DNA of 64,000 nt from Gammaproteobacteria bacterium HGW-Gammaproteobacteria-15 (GTDB lineage: Bacteria; Pseudomonadota; Gammaproteobacteria; Enterobacterales; Alteromonadaceae): contig PGZF01000001.1 in the NCBI GenBank assembly GCA_002840125.1, positions 310,001 to 374,000 of the forward strand, in the 5' to 3' direction. A model generated the notes under the pieces. It was not told the origin of the DNA. It saw nothing but the letters and a program-made list of their open reading frames with translations, and did no database searches. Positions within the stretch are counted from its first letter, which is position 1; every line of letters begins with the position of its first letter. The position numbers and the translations under genes are program-made. This document shows positions 17,884-26,158 of this stretch, in pieces.

Positions 17884-19035
17884 TCAACGTGGTAAAGCAG
17901 CCAATACCTTTGCTACCAATTGGTTTAATTCATCACCGTTGCCTATCCAGCGTGCCACCAGCAAAACATCATTTTGCTGGTCAATATAAATAATATTACG
18001 TCCGGCGCCCTGAAAAGTTATTGCAGTTTCCGGTGCCGCGGGTAAGGCCTTGCGGCCCGGGTTTAAAAACCAGTTGGCATAACCGTAATCGGCTTTTGCC
18101 GCACTGCCGGTGCGTGCCTGTTTAATAAATTCACCACTTACCAACTGCTGCCCCTGCCACTTGCCGTCACGTAAAAACAGGTAACCAAAGCGGGCCAGAT
18201 CCCAGGCATTAATAAACATACCGCCGCCCCAGTGGCCACCACCTGATACGCTCTGAATCTTCTGGCCATCGAGCTCTATCCAGCTATTGTCGTAACCATA
18301 CCAGCGCCAGCTAGCACTGGCACCAATAGGTTGCATAATCCGCTCGTTCAGTACCACAGGCAAGGGTTTACGCCAAACATAGGTGGTTACCAAAGCCAGT
18401 AAATTCACACGCACATCATTATATTTGTATTTGCTGCCCGGTGTATGTAATGGCCGGTTGGGCCAGTCTTTTGGCTCACCCTCGGGGCGATCTGCCCAGT
18501 CGGGTTTTCCCCATAATGTTCCCTGCCAGTCACTGGTTTGGCGTAACAAATGATCCCAACTGATTTGCCGGTTATGCTCAGTGGCAAACAAGCTGGCATC
18601 TGGCACAGCATAAGGCCAAACTACATCATCTACGCTGCGGATTAAACCTTCCTGCAGCGCCAGGCCGGTAACGGTGGTAAGAAAGGTTTTGCTGATACTG
18701 TGCGTCATATCCACGCTGTGGGTATCCCCCCACTGCGCAATCACCTTCCCCCGATACACAATCAGCCCGTTAGCCCCGGCACGCACTGACATAGGGCCAA
18801 TAATCTGATCGTAGGGCTCGCGCGCACCAAAGGTTGTTGCCTGCACTATGGCCTGATCCTTTGCCGCCGGATTTTCACTGGCAATAGCATAATCTACTGC
18901 CTGTTGCAGTTTTTCAGCGTTAACCTCCAGGCTTTGTGGTGTCGCCTGCTGCCATTGGCCAGCGGGCGGAAAATAGTGTTCAGCCGCGACGACATTAACG
19001 CTAAACAATAAAGCAAAAACTACGGGGTAATGCAT
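17884..19035 (-). CDS. Exported serine hydrolase, class C beta-lactamase fold
   Basis: 383 residues with a Sec signal peptide (MHYPVVFALLFSVNVVAAE, cleavage after VAA). The catalytic motifs are SISKTF (SxxK) and YKYNDVR (YxN-like); the third motif is probably the HWGGGMF/SGGGHWG region. Similar enzymes include esterases, D-peptidases and 6-aminohexanoate-dimer hydrolases, so the substrate cannot be named. There is no reason to treat it as a resistance beta-lactamase. It stands alone, convergent with the dicarboxylate operon. Confidence 0.8.
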   Translation of the reverse strand: MHYPVVFALLFSVNVVAAEHYFPPAGQWQQATPQSLEVNAEKLQQAVDYAIASENPAAKDQAIVQATTFGAREPYDQIIGPMSVRAGANGLIVYRGKVIAQWGDTHSVDMTHSISKTFLTTVTGLALQEGLIRSVDDVVWPYAVPDASLFATEHNRQISWDHLLRQTSDWQGTLWGKPDWADRPEGEPKDWPNRPLHTPGSKYKYNDVRVNLLALVTTYVWRKPLPVVLNERIMQPIGASASWRWYGYDNSWIELDGQKIQSVSGGGHWGGGMFINAWDLARFGYLFLRDGKWQGQQLVSGEFIKQARTGSAAKADYGYANWFLNPGRKALPAAPETAITFQGAGRNIIYIDQQNDVLLVARWIGNGDELNQLVAKVLAALPR

Positions 19036-19107
19036 ATATCTTCCTGTAAGGGTTTATCGTGGCTGCCATCTAGGCGCCATTGCAGCAGCAGCTCAAAGAC
19101 AGGCAGG

Positions 19108-19515
19108 TTATTGTCTTCCCGGTTCAAAGCTATCGTAGCGCGGCAGGTTAGCGTCTAAATCTTCCCAGTTGGCTTTAGAGCTATAAAAATTGTGCGATAG
19201 CGGCCGCTCGTTGATATCGCTGCTTAAAATGCCCAGCCGGATCCGGATGCGGGCCGGGTCTTGTTCGTTACTGCTGTATACCGGTGAACCGCAGTTACTG
19301 CAAAAATGCCGTAAGCGCCCTGGTTTAAACGCAAACTGGCTAAGCCGGTTGGCACCTTTTACTACGGTAAAATCCGCACGTTGCACAAAGCCATTGGTGG
19401 CAAAGGCGGTACCGCTTGATTTACGGCACAATGAGCAGTGACAATGAATAATACTGCTGATAGGCCCGCTGATTTCAATTGCTACTTCACCGCACAAACA
19501 GGCGCCCTGATACAT
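19108..19515 (-). CDS. GFA-family (glutathione-dependent formaldehyde-activating-like) zinc protein
   Basis: 135 residues. The N-terminus has the family pattern CLCGEVAIEISG with IHCHCSLCRKSSGTAFA, and a third cysteine pair in HFCSNCGSPVYS; together these bind zinc in a CENP-V/GFA fold. Many GFA proteins are not formaldehyde enzymes, so the activity is open. I chose ATG 19515, which has an AGGGAA ribosome site; the frame extends six codons upstream without one. Confidence 0.88.
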   Translation of the reverse strand: MYQGACLCGEVAIEISGPISSIIHCHCSLCRKSSGTAFATNGFVQRADFTVVKGANRLSQFAFKPGRLRHFCSNCGSPVYSSNEQDPARIRIRLGILSSDINERPLSHNFYSSKANWEDLDANLPRYDSFEPGRQ

Positions 19516-19551
19516 AGTAATTCCCTGCTTCAATACTAAATTGGTTTAACG

Positions 19552-19881
19552 TTACAGTAAGGTAAAATTCAGCGCGCCGTTTACGCTGTCTTTTAGTGCA
19601 TTCATGGCGGCATTTATTGCCTGTTCTACCGCCACCAGGCTCAGGCCTTTAACGGCCAGCAAGACAGTGCGCGAGGCATTACGCTGGATCTCATAGTGCA
19701 ACCGGGCTTGCTCTGGCGTAATATCACCAGCCAGCCTTAAGCGCTCTATCATAACAAAGTTTTCGGCCAGCTTTTGCGCTTCTGTTTCGGCATAGCCTTT
19801 TATTGCAGGCCATTTGTCAGATAATTCGCCTTTAAAAGCCTGCAGCATTGTTGCTGTAAGTTCTGCCACATCTAAGCTCAT
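19552..19881 (-). CDS. Small conserved-looking helical protein of unknown function
   Basis: 109 residues, not recognised. It is almost entirely helical and amphipathic with alanine-rich faces (LAGDITPEQARLHYEIQRNASRTVLLAVKGLSLVAVEQAINAA has a heptad-like pattern). There is no signal peptide and no cysteine or metal motif. A start ATG and a conventional composition support a real gene. It lies 36 bp after the lipoprotein gene that precedes it on the same strand, so the two may form a pair. Confidence 0.6.
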   Translation of the reverse strand: MSLDVAELTATMLQAFKGELSDKWPAIKGYAETEAQKLAENFVMIERLRLAGDITPEQARLHYEIQRNASRTVLLAVKGLSLVAVEQAINAAMNALKDSVNGALNFTLL

Positions 19882-19917
19882 GCAATGCCCTTTATGTTAA
19901 ACCCGTTGTGTTAAATG

Positions 19918-20397
19918 CTAGTTGCCACGCCGTTTCGCCAGTTCAAGCTTTAAAATAGCCGTAATGCTGCTGTTAAAACTGGTACGCAGGTTCTCTACCT
20001 GCCCCGGTGTAAAACAACCCAGTTGGTGCAGTTGCTGCAGCATATTCAGGCTGTTTTTTAACAGCTCTACCTGTTCTACCGTAATATCATTATCAGGAAT
20101 GGCCTTCGCCCGCACGGCAATAGAGCTTACAGCAACTTTAGACTGCTGATAAAAGCTAATATGGTTGCTATAAGCGCATTCAGGTAAGCCAGCCTGGCTT
20201 TCTACAGTAACAAAAAACATTTCAACATTTTGTTGCAGTGCGGTAACCGCGTTATCGGTTTTTTCGTCATAGCTGCTAATCAGCTTTACCGAGCAAGCAG
20301 ATAATGTCAGCAACAATGCCCAAACCAACCATATTGCATAGCGCCGCTTCGCATATGGCTTAGCCGTATAAGGCCTGTTCTGCTTAAGTAAGATCAC
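19918..20397 (-). CDS. Predicted lipoprotein of unknown function
   Basis: 159 residues from a GTG start (20395-20397) with GGAG at good spacing. The N-terminus is a long basic region, then a hydrophobic stretch IWLVWALLLTLSAC ending in lipobox LSAC (C35). The mature part is helical, with two further cysteines (PECAYS and LGCFTP) that could form a disulfide. No family is recognised. It precedes the 109-residue unknown gene on the same strand. Confidence 0.65.
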   Translation of the reverse strand: MILLKQNRPYTAKPYAKRRYAIWLVWALLLTLSACSVKLISSYDEKTDNAVTALQQNVEMFFVTVESQAGLPECAYSNHISFYQQSKVAVSSIAVRAKAIPDNDITVEQVELLKNSLNMLQQLHQLGCFTPGQVENLRTSFNSSITAILKLELAKRRGN

Positions 20398-20415
20398 ATT
20401 AGTCTCCGGCTCACG

Positions 20416-21573
20416 TTAATCTGCGTTAGTGGCAGAGCGGTTTTGCATAACAGCGTCAATCAGGCTGTCGCGATAGTCCGGAAAGAAGCGGCTGTCGTTG
20501 TTGGTCATAAAAATAATCAGCAACTGTTCATCGGTATAGTAGCGCATGTCAGCGGTAAAAATGCCATTACTGCCACCATGACGCACCACTTTACCATATT
20601 GCCCGGCAGGTTCTATTATCCAGCCGTAGCCATAAAAATTGCCTGCGCGCGGGGTTGCTATATGCGGTGTAAATAGCAGCCTTGCTGAAGCTTTACTCAG
20701 CACCGTTTCGGTTTGCAACGCCTGCTGCCAGCGGCTGAGATCGCTAATGGTAGATAAAAAACCGCCATTAGCATGCAGATTCCACCAGGGGCCATCTTTG
20801 TCCCAGGATTTTTCCAGTGGCGTGCCCCAGCGTAGGCTGCTGCCATCAGCTTTACCGCCCCACCAACTATCGGGTTTTAGTTCATAACCTGCTGCCAGTG
20901 GCAAATTCTTCCAGTTGGGAATACGATACCCGGTGTATGTTATTCCTGCTGGTTCTAACAGATGCTGATGTACATATTGCTCGTACCCTTGCCCAGACGT
21001 TCGTTCAATCACTAAACCCAGCACAGCGTAACCGGCATTGGAGTATGAAAAAGCACTGCCTGGTGGCGCATCAAGTTGTGAGCGAAACAGGCGCTTTATA
21101 AAGGTATTACGGCTGACTTTACTATAATCGCCACCGGATAAATTATTGACTATGCCAGAGGTATGGGTAAGCAACTGATGTAGCGTTATAGTTTTTTTGT
21201 CATCACCAGCTTCAGGAAAAAACCGGCCCAATGTATCGTCAAGCTGCAGCTTGCCTTGCTCTTGTAGTTTTAATATCGCGGCAGCAGTAAACTGTTTGGT
21301 CAGTGAGCCAATATCAAATACGGTTTCGATGGTAAAGGCGTTGTTAGCTTCATAATCAGCCATACCATAGGCTTGCAATAACAGCGGCTTACCTGCCTGC
21401 ATCACCAGTACCTGGCCGTCAAAGCCATCAGTAACGGCCTGCTGGTGCCAGCGCTGCAGACCGGCTGGTACGATAGATCCGGCGGGTTCAGTGTTTGCCG
21501 CAGGCGATAAAAGTAACGCTATGCTGCAAATCAGCATATAAGCAACACAGTGTTTTAATATCTTATGCGGCAT
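20416..21573 (-). CDS. Exported serine hydrolase, class C beta-lactamase fold
   Basis: 385 residues. The signal peptide spans residues 1 to about 29 (KHCVAYMLICSIALLLSPAA). The three motifs are clear: SLTKQF (SxxK), YSNAGYAVLG (YxN) and RHGGSNGIF (HxG). The layout fits the ordinary periplasmic esterase/D-peptidase-like group. It is the third such enzyme in the window and is not especially close in sequence to the other two. Substrate unknown. Confidence 0.85.
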   Translation of the reverse strand: MPHKILKHCVAYMLICSIALLLSPAANTEPAGSIVPAGLQRWHQQAVTDGFDGQVLVMQAGKPLLLQAYGMADYEANNAFTIETVFDIGSLTKQFTAAAILKLQEQGKLQLDDTLGRFFPEAGDDKKTITLHQLLTHTSGIVNNLSGGDYSKVSRNTFIKRLFRSQLDAPPGSAFSYSNAGYAVLGLVIERTSGQGYEQYVHQHLLEPAGITYTGYRIPNWKNLPLAAGYELKPDSWWGGKADGSSLRWGTPLEKSWDKDGPWWNLHANGGFLSTISDLSRWQQALQTETVLSKASARLLFTPHIATPRAGNFYGYGWIIEPAGQYGKVVRHGGSNGIFTADMRYYTDEQLLIIFMTNNDSRFFPDYRDSLIDAVMQNRSATNAD

Positions 21574-21626
21574 TTAGGTCTCCACGGAAAGTCGCAACAA
21601 ATCGGCGACTGAGGCTAATTTTGTAC

Positions 21627-22025
21627 TTACAACCACACCAAGCCTGCATAAGGCATACTTTTTAATGCCTCTAATCGCGTTTGCAGACTACCGCAATGGG
21701 CTTCCAGTTTATGGCCGTCCGGATCGAGAAAGTAAACCGATTGCCCTTCACTACTGTTTTGCTGCCACTCTGCTACACCTGCCTCACGCAGTTTTGTTAC
21801 AAATTCAGCGAAGTTCTGCTCAGCAATATCTAAAGCAATATGAGAATAATCCAGGCTTGGTGCAGGCTTATCACACGATAAACAAAACCAGACACCGCCA
21901 AGGCTAAGATAAGCTCCGCCATCCCAGCGCACATGCGCTTTCATACCAAGCAGTTCTGTGTAAAACACCAGCGATCGCTCTAAGTTGCTAATAGCAATAG
22001 TGATATGGTTTAGTCCCTGCAACAT
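21627..22025 (-). CDS. FosA-like VOC metalloenzyme with altered phosphonate-binding residues
   Basis: 132 residues, collinear with FosA fosfomycin-glutathione transferases from MLQGLNHITIAI to the C-terminal PYAG. Metal ligands H7, H62 and E108 are intact, as are R117 (FosA R119) and the potassium-loop serines of NSSEGQS. By alignment from memory with the Pseudomonas enzyme, K90 and R93, which hold the fosfomycin phosphonate, are replaced by Q88 and S91. It may therefore act poorly on fosfomycin and have another substrate. It lies 9 bp after the GNAT gene, probably in one transcript. Confidence 0.8.
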   Translation of the reverse strand: MLQGLNHITIAISNLERSLVFYTELLGMKAHVRWDGGAYLSLGGVWFCLSCDKPAPSLDYSHIALDIAEQNFAEFVTKLREAGVAEWQQNSSEGQSVYFLDPDGHKLEAHCGSLQTRLEALKSMPYAGLVWL

Positions 22026-22034
22026 AGTAGCTTC

Positions 22035-22460
22035 TTAAATTGCATAAATATCCGGCCGGTAGATTTCCATAAAAGTCTCGGGTTTAGTTAGCGCGGTAAA
22101 ACCGTATTTGGCGTATAAACCGTGTGCATTTGAGGTGGCCAGTGTAAAGCGGCGCACACTCGCTACGCTGGGGTGTTGCAATACTGCAGCCATTAACTTT
22201 GCGGCGATGCCATGGCCGCGATACTCCGGCCAGACAATAACATCTACCAAATTAGCAAAGGTGGCCTGATCGGTAATAATGCGGCAAAAGCCCACTTGCT
22301 GGTTTGCGGTATAAGCCCCCAGACATACAGAATTTTCAATGCTGCGCTGCACAGTATCGAACGAAATGCCTTTAGCCCAGGAGCTTTGCGTACTAAGAAA
22401 ATGATGAATTTTTCCAATATCCAATAGCGATTTATCATCGCTGAGGGTTATTTCCTGCAT
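22035..22460 (-). CDS. GNAT-family N-acetyltransferase
   Basis: 141 residues. The acetyl-CoA pyrophosphate-binding motif is WPEYRGHGIAAKLM, with preceding strands VGFCRIITD and FANLVDVIV and the C-terminal YAKYGFTAL, giving a complete GNAT fold. The substrate is unknown; small single-domain members of this kind acetylate amines, amino acids or drugs. First gene of a likely pair with the FosA-like gene. Confidence 0.88.
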   Translation of the reverse strand: MQEITLSDDKSLLDIGKIHHFLSTQSSWAKGISFDTVQRSIENSVCLGAYTANQQVGFCRIITDQATFANLVDVIVWPEYRGHGIAAKLMAAVLQHPSVASVRRFTLATSNAHGLYAKYGFTALTKPETFMEIYRPDIYAI

Positions 22461-22490
22461 CTGATCTCCCTATCCTTACAATCATCCAGC

Positions 22491-23159
22491 TTACTTTTTA
22501 TCAAAACCAAACATTTGACGAAACTGATTGGCAAAGCTGCTGAATTTTTCTTTCATCGTCTGCTTTAGCTTCACATCCAATGAACCCAGAATAGAGTAGC
22601 CTTCTATCACAATCTGCGGCGCCTGACGCTCACCCATCGATTGCGCCTGGTTATTGGTGCTGCCGATAATATTAAACATATTCGATACCACATTAACCTG
22701 CTCGGGTACCAGAATATCCAGGCTGCCAATCCAGTTATTTACCCGGATAATAATATGCTGGTGCTGGAAAACCGCTTCGGTAAAATCCAGCTCAACCGAG
22801 CCCAGCACATTGATAATATTGATTTCAGCAGGCACCAGCCACTGGCCGCGCTGTTGATTGGATGACAGCACACATAGCATCTTTTCGTTGCGGGTGTCGT
22901 TGCCGGATTGATAACGGGGAGAAAAACTACGCTGGCGCTGTTGTTGATACTGTTGGTCTGGCAACAGGGTTAAGTCGGCCACTACGTCTATCAGTTGCTG
23001 ATGGTTTGTGGCGTCGGTTGCAACATCCAGCCGCCGCTCAAAAGCTTCTGCCGATATAATGCCGTGGCTGTAATTCATAATCAGCTGATCTATCGCTTCC
23101 TGCCGCACCTGATCAAACGGCCGATCTTCTATTTTTACTCCACTGGCATCAATAGCCAT
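22491..23159 (-). CDS. DUF1707 and LiaF-like C-terminal domain protein
   Basis: 222 residues. The N-terminal DUF1707 domain (about 10-65: RPFDQVRQEAIDQLIMNY and ISAEAFERRLDVATDAT) resembles a short HTH-like/SHOCT module. The C-terminal half (about 105-205) is a repetitive beta structure (INIINVLGSVELDFTEA, IRVNNWIGSLDILVPE, ILGSLDVKL) like the LiaF/cell-wall-active-antibiotic-response domain. There is no membrane segment, unlike Firmicutes LiaF. A role in sensing envelope stress is inference from the family. Confidence 0.8.
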   Translation of the reverse strand: MAIDASGVKIEDRPFDQVRQEAIDQLIMNYSHGIISAEAFERRLDVATDATNHQQLIDVVADLTLLPDQQYQQQRQRSFSPRYQSGNDTRNEKMLCVLSSNQQRGQWLVPAEINIINVLGSVELDFTEAVFQHQHIIIRVNNWIGSLDILVPEQVNVVSNMFNIIGSTNNQAQSMGERQAPQIVIEGYSILGSLDVKLKQTMKEKFSSFANQFRQMFGFDKK

Positions 23160-23288
23160 AACTAAGCTCCTGCTAAGATTGTTTTACCGCTAAAACGTTA
23201 GCACAGACTAAGCAAGTAGGTATCGGTATTTGGTATCAAAATGTTAATGGCATTTTTCAGGCATAGGCTTATTTAACCGGCAGGCATT

Positions 23289-23314
23289 AAAAAACCACCC
23301 GCAGGTGGTTTTTT
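23289..23314 (-). terminator. Terminator of the gnd-purT operon
   Basis: An 11-bp stem, AAAAAACCACC with GGTGGTTTTTT, around a four-base loop. It lies just past the purT stop codon, with A/T tracts on both sides, so it works on either strand. Confidence 0.85.
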
Positions 23315-23331
23315 CTCAATGCTTTGCAGCC

Positions 23332-24534
23332 TTACTTAAGCGTAACGCTAAGCTTGCTAATAACATTAAGCGCTTTTTGCGTGGCGGCTTCTACTGTATT
23401 ACTCAGCGCCAGCGCGACGCCCATACGCCGCTCGCCCTGCACTTCCGGCTTGGCGAAAATACGTAGTTCGGTATCCGGTTCGCTAAGTGCATCCGCCAGG
23501 CCATGGTACTGAATATCAGCGCTATTACCAGGCACCAGTAGCACGGCAGAGGCCGCCGGGCCGTATTGCTTAATATGCGGAATTGGCAGGCCTAAAATGG
23601 CGCGGGCATGCAGCGCAAATTCGCTAAGTTGCTGTGAAATCAGCGTTACCATGCCGGTATCGTGTGGCCGTGGTGATACTTCAGAAAACCACACCGTATC
23701 GCCTTTAATAAACAGCTCTACACCAAATAACCCGCGTCCGCCTAAAGCTTCTACTACCGCCTTGGCGTAGCTTTTTGCCGTTTCAAAAGCCTTGTCACTC
23801 ATGGCTTGTGGCTGCCAGCTTTCGCGATAATCGCCTTTTTCCTGGCGATGGCCAATAGGTGCGCAATATTGAATACCGGACACCGAATTTACTGTTAGCA
23901 GCGTGATTTCGTAATCAAAGTCAATAAAACCTTCAACAATTACTCTGCCCTTACCGGCGCGGCCACCTTCCTGGGCATACAGCCAGGCGGCGTCAAGATC
24001 CGTATCTGAGCGCAATACGCTCTGGCCTTTGCCACTGGACGACATTATCGGTTTAACCACACAAGGGTAACCAATAGCGTTAACCGCGGCGACAAAGCTA
24101 TCTTTGTCGCTGGCAAACTGAAATGGTGAGGTTGCCAGTTTTAACTCTTCTGCTGCTAAGCGGCGAATGCCTTCGCGGTTCATCGTCAGGTTGACAGCTT
24201 TGGCGCTGGGCACCACGTTAAAACCGCAGTCTTCCAGTTCAATTAATACTGAGGTGGCTATGGCCTCCAGCTCAGGTACTATTAACGCTGGCTTTTCGCT
24301 GATCACTAGCTGGCGCAGTGCTGCGTTATCCAGCATCGACATCACTACGGCTTTATCGGCTACCTGCATCGCCGGGGCATTGGGGTAACGGTCTACGGCT
24401 ATAACTTCACAGCCATAGCGTTTAAGTTCAATACACAGCTCTTTGCCCAGCTCACCTGCACCTAGTAACAGTACTTTAGTGCTGCTGGCAGTACCCGGGG
24501 TACCTATGTGTTGTATATGATGTTGGGTGGTCAT
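23332..24534 (-). CDS. purT: Formate-dependent phosphoribosylglycinamide formyltransferase (GAR transformylase 2)
   Basis: ATP-grasp enzyme that formylates GAR with formate and ATP in purine synthesis. The 400-residue product is collinear with E. coli Pur[26 protein letters not shown], the ATP-grasp lysine/loop [11 protein letters not shown], and [14 protein letters not shown]. Its ATG overlaps the gnd stop as ATGA (24531-24534), so it is the second gene of a gnd-purT operon and ends in its own terminator. The pairing with gnd is unusual; both connect to ribose phosphate, so the link may be functional. Confidence 0.96.
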   Translation of the reverse strand: MTTQHHIQHIGTPGTASSTKVLLLGAGELGKELCIELKRYGCEVIAVDRYPNAPAMQVADKAVVMSMLDNAALRQLVISEKPALIVPELEAIATSVLIELEDCGFNVVPSAKAVNLTMNREGIRRLAAEELKLATSPFQFASDKDSFVAAVNAIGYPCVVKPIMSSSGKGQSVLRSDTDLDAAWLYAQEGGRAGKGRVIVEGFIDFDYEITLLTVNSVSGIQYCAPIGHRQEKGDYRESWQPQAMSDKAFETAKSYAKAVVEALGGRGLFGVELFIKGDTVWFSEVSPRPHDTGMVTLISQQLSEFALHARAILGLPIPHIKQYGPAASAVLLVPGNSADIQYHGLADALSEPDTELRIFAKPEVQGERRMGVALALSNTVEAATQKALNVISKLSVTLK

Positions 24535-26060
24535 TTTACTTTCACCATTGGCCGTTTCGGGTTGCTCCAGTCTACATGGAACATCTTGCCTTTAGCTTTG
24601 TCGGTACGCTCAAAGGTGTGGGCGCCAAAATAGTCGCGCTGGCCCTGTAACAGGTTTGCCGGTAATACCGCAGTGCGGTACGAGTCGTAATAACTAAGTG
24701 CAGAGCTTAACGCTGCCACCGGAATACCGGCAAGGGTAGCGTTAGCCACGGCTTTACGCCAGTTTTGCTGGTAAACCGAAATTTGTTTGGCGAAAAACGG
24801 GTCGAGTAGCAGGTTTTCCAGCTCGTCGTTACGCTCGTACGCTTCGGTAATAGATTGCAAAAACACCGCACGGATAATACAGCCGGCGCGCCAGATCTTA
24901 GCAATTTCAGCAAAATTCAGCTGCCAGCCGTGTTCGTCGGCGGCAGTTTTCATTAAATGGAAACCCTGAGCATAAACACAGATTTTGGCGCAGTACAACG
25001 CATCATGCAGAGCCTGAATAATCTCATCTTTTTGCTCTGGCGAAATCAAATTTTGTGCCGGGCCAGCCAATACCGTTGCGGCCTTAACCCGTTCGCTTTT
25101 AAGCGCAGATAAAGAGCGGGCATATACAGCCTCGGCGATGGTTGGTGACGGGCTGCCCAGTTGCAGGCTGCTAACCGCTGTCCACAAGCCGGTGCCTTTC
25201 TGGCCAGCTTTATCCATGATCACATCCACCAGCGGCAGGCCGGTTTCTGAGTCTTTGGTGGCCAGCACATCAGCACTGATACCAATTAGGTAGCTGTGCA
25301 GTTTGCCTTCATTCCAGCCTTTAAATACTTCAGCAATTTCTGCTGCCGGCATGCCGAGGATATCGCGCATAACCTGGTAAGCTTCACAAATCAGCTGCAT
25401 ATCGGCGTATTCAATGCCGTTGTGCACCATTTTCACATAGTGGCCAGAACCGCTGGGGCCTATATAGGTGGCGCATGGCTCACCTTCGGTAACCGGATTA
25501 CCCGGTTCAAAGCGTTCTATCGGTTTGCCGGTGGCCGGGTCAACTTTGGCAGCAATGGCTTCCCATAGTGGTTTAATGCGGGTCCAGGCGTACGGATCGC
25601 CACTTGGCATTAACGACGGGCCAAAACGGGCACCTACTTCACCGCCAGATACAGCAGTAGAGAAGAAGATAAACTTGCCTTCAAAGTCTTTTTCGCGCGC
25701 GACGGTATCTGTCCACAGGCTGTTGCCTGTATCAACAATAATGTCGTCGGCCTGAATGCCGGCGTCGATTAATTTATGACAAACATCATCAACCGGTTTA
25801 CCGGCTGGTACGGATAACACCACCAAATGCGGTGCCGATAAACGTGACAGTAATTCAGTATAAGAGCTGCAGGCGATAACGCGGGCCGGCTTGTCGCCGC
25901 GCTCGGCTTTGTCCTGCGCCAGCACGGCTTCCAGTTTCTGGTGGTCCAGATCAAAGGCTGCAACGCGGTAGCCGTTATCAGCCAGGTTCAGGATCAGGTT
26001 TTTACCCATTACACCGGCGCCGACAAAACCAATATCACAAAGTGCAGCTGTGTCTGTCAT
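24531..26060 (-). CDS. gnd: 6-phosphogluconate dehydrogenase (decarboxylating)
   Basis: Oxidises 6-phosphogluconate to ribulose 5-phosphate with NADP+, in the pentose phosphate pathway. The 509-residue protein has the Rossmann motif [20 protein letters not shown], the substrate site [14 protein letters not shown], the catalytic lysine/asparagine region [19 protein letters not shown], and an all-helical C-terminal domain ending in the tail [16 protein letters not shown] chose ATG 26060 because AAGGA sits at normal spacing; the frame also opens five codons earlier. It is somewhat longer than E. coli Gnd (468), nearer to the longer homologues of other gammaproteobacteria. Confidence 0.95.
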   Translation of the reverse strand: MTDTAALCDIGFVGAGVMGKNLILNLADNGYRVAAFDLDHQKLEAVLAQDKAERGDKPARVIACSSYTELLSRLSAPHLVVLSVPAGKPVDDVCHKLIDAGIQADDIIVDTGNSLWTDTVAREKDFEGKFIFFSTAVSGGEVGARFGPSLMPSGDPYAWTRIKPLWEAIAAKVDPATGKPIERFEPGNPVTEGEPCATYIGPSGSGHYVKMVHNGIEYADMQLICEAYQVMRDILGMPAAEIAEVFKGWNEGKLHSYLIGISADVLATKDSETGLPLVDVIMDKAGQKGTGLWTAVSSLQLGSPSPTIAEAVYARSLSALKSERVKAATVLAGPAQNLISPEQKDEIIQALHDALYCAKICVYAQGFHLMKTAADEHGWQLNFAEIAKIWRAGCIIRAVFLQSITEAYERNDELENLLLDPFFAKQISVYQQNWRKAVANATLAGIPVAALSSALSYYDSYRTAVLPANLLQGQRDYFGAHTFERTDKAKGKMFHVDWSNPKRPMVKVK

Positions 26061-26158
26061 CTGACATTCCTTCATTATTTTTCATTTTTTGCATGCCGCC
26101 AACAGGCCAGCAGTGGCATATAAACGGCGCGCATTATACTGAAAAGCTGCCGATAAAC

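Noticed and set aside
17884..21573. Treating the serine hydrolases as resistance beta-lactamases
   Set aside because: They share the class C fold and motifs but align with esterase/D-peptidase-like groups; nothing specific to AmpC is seen.
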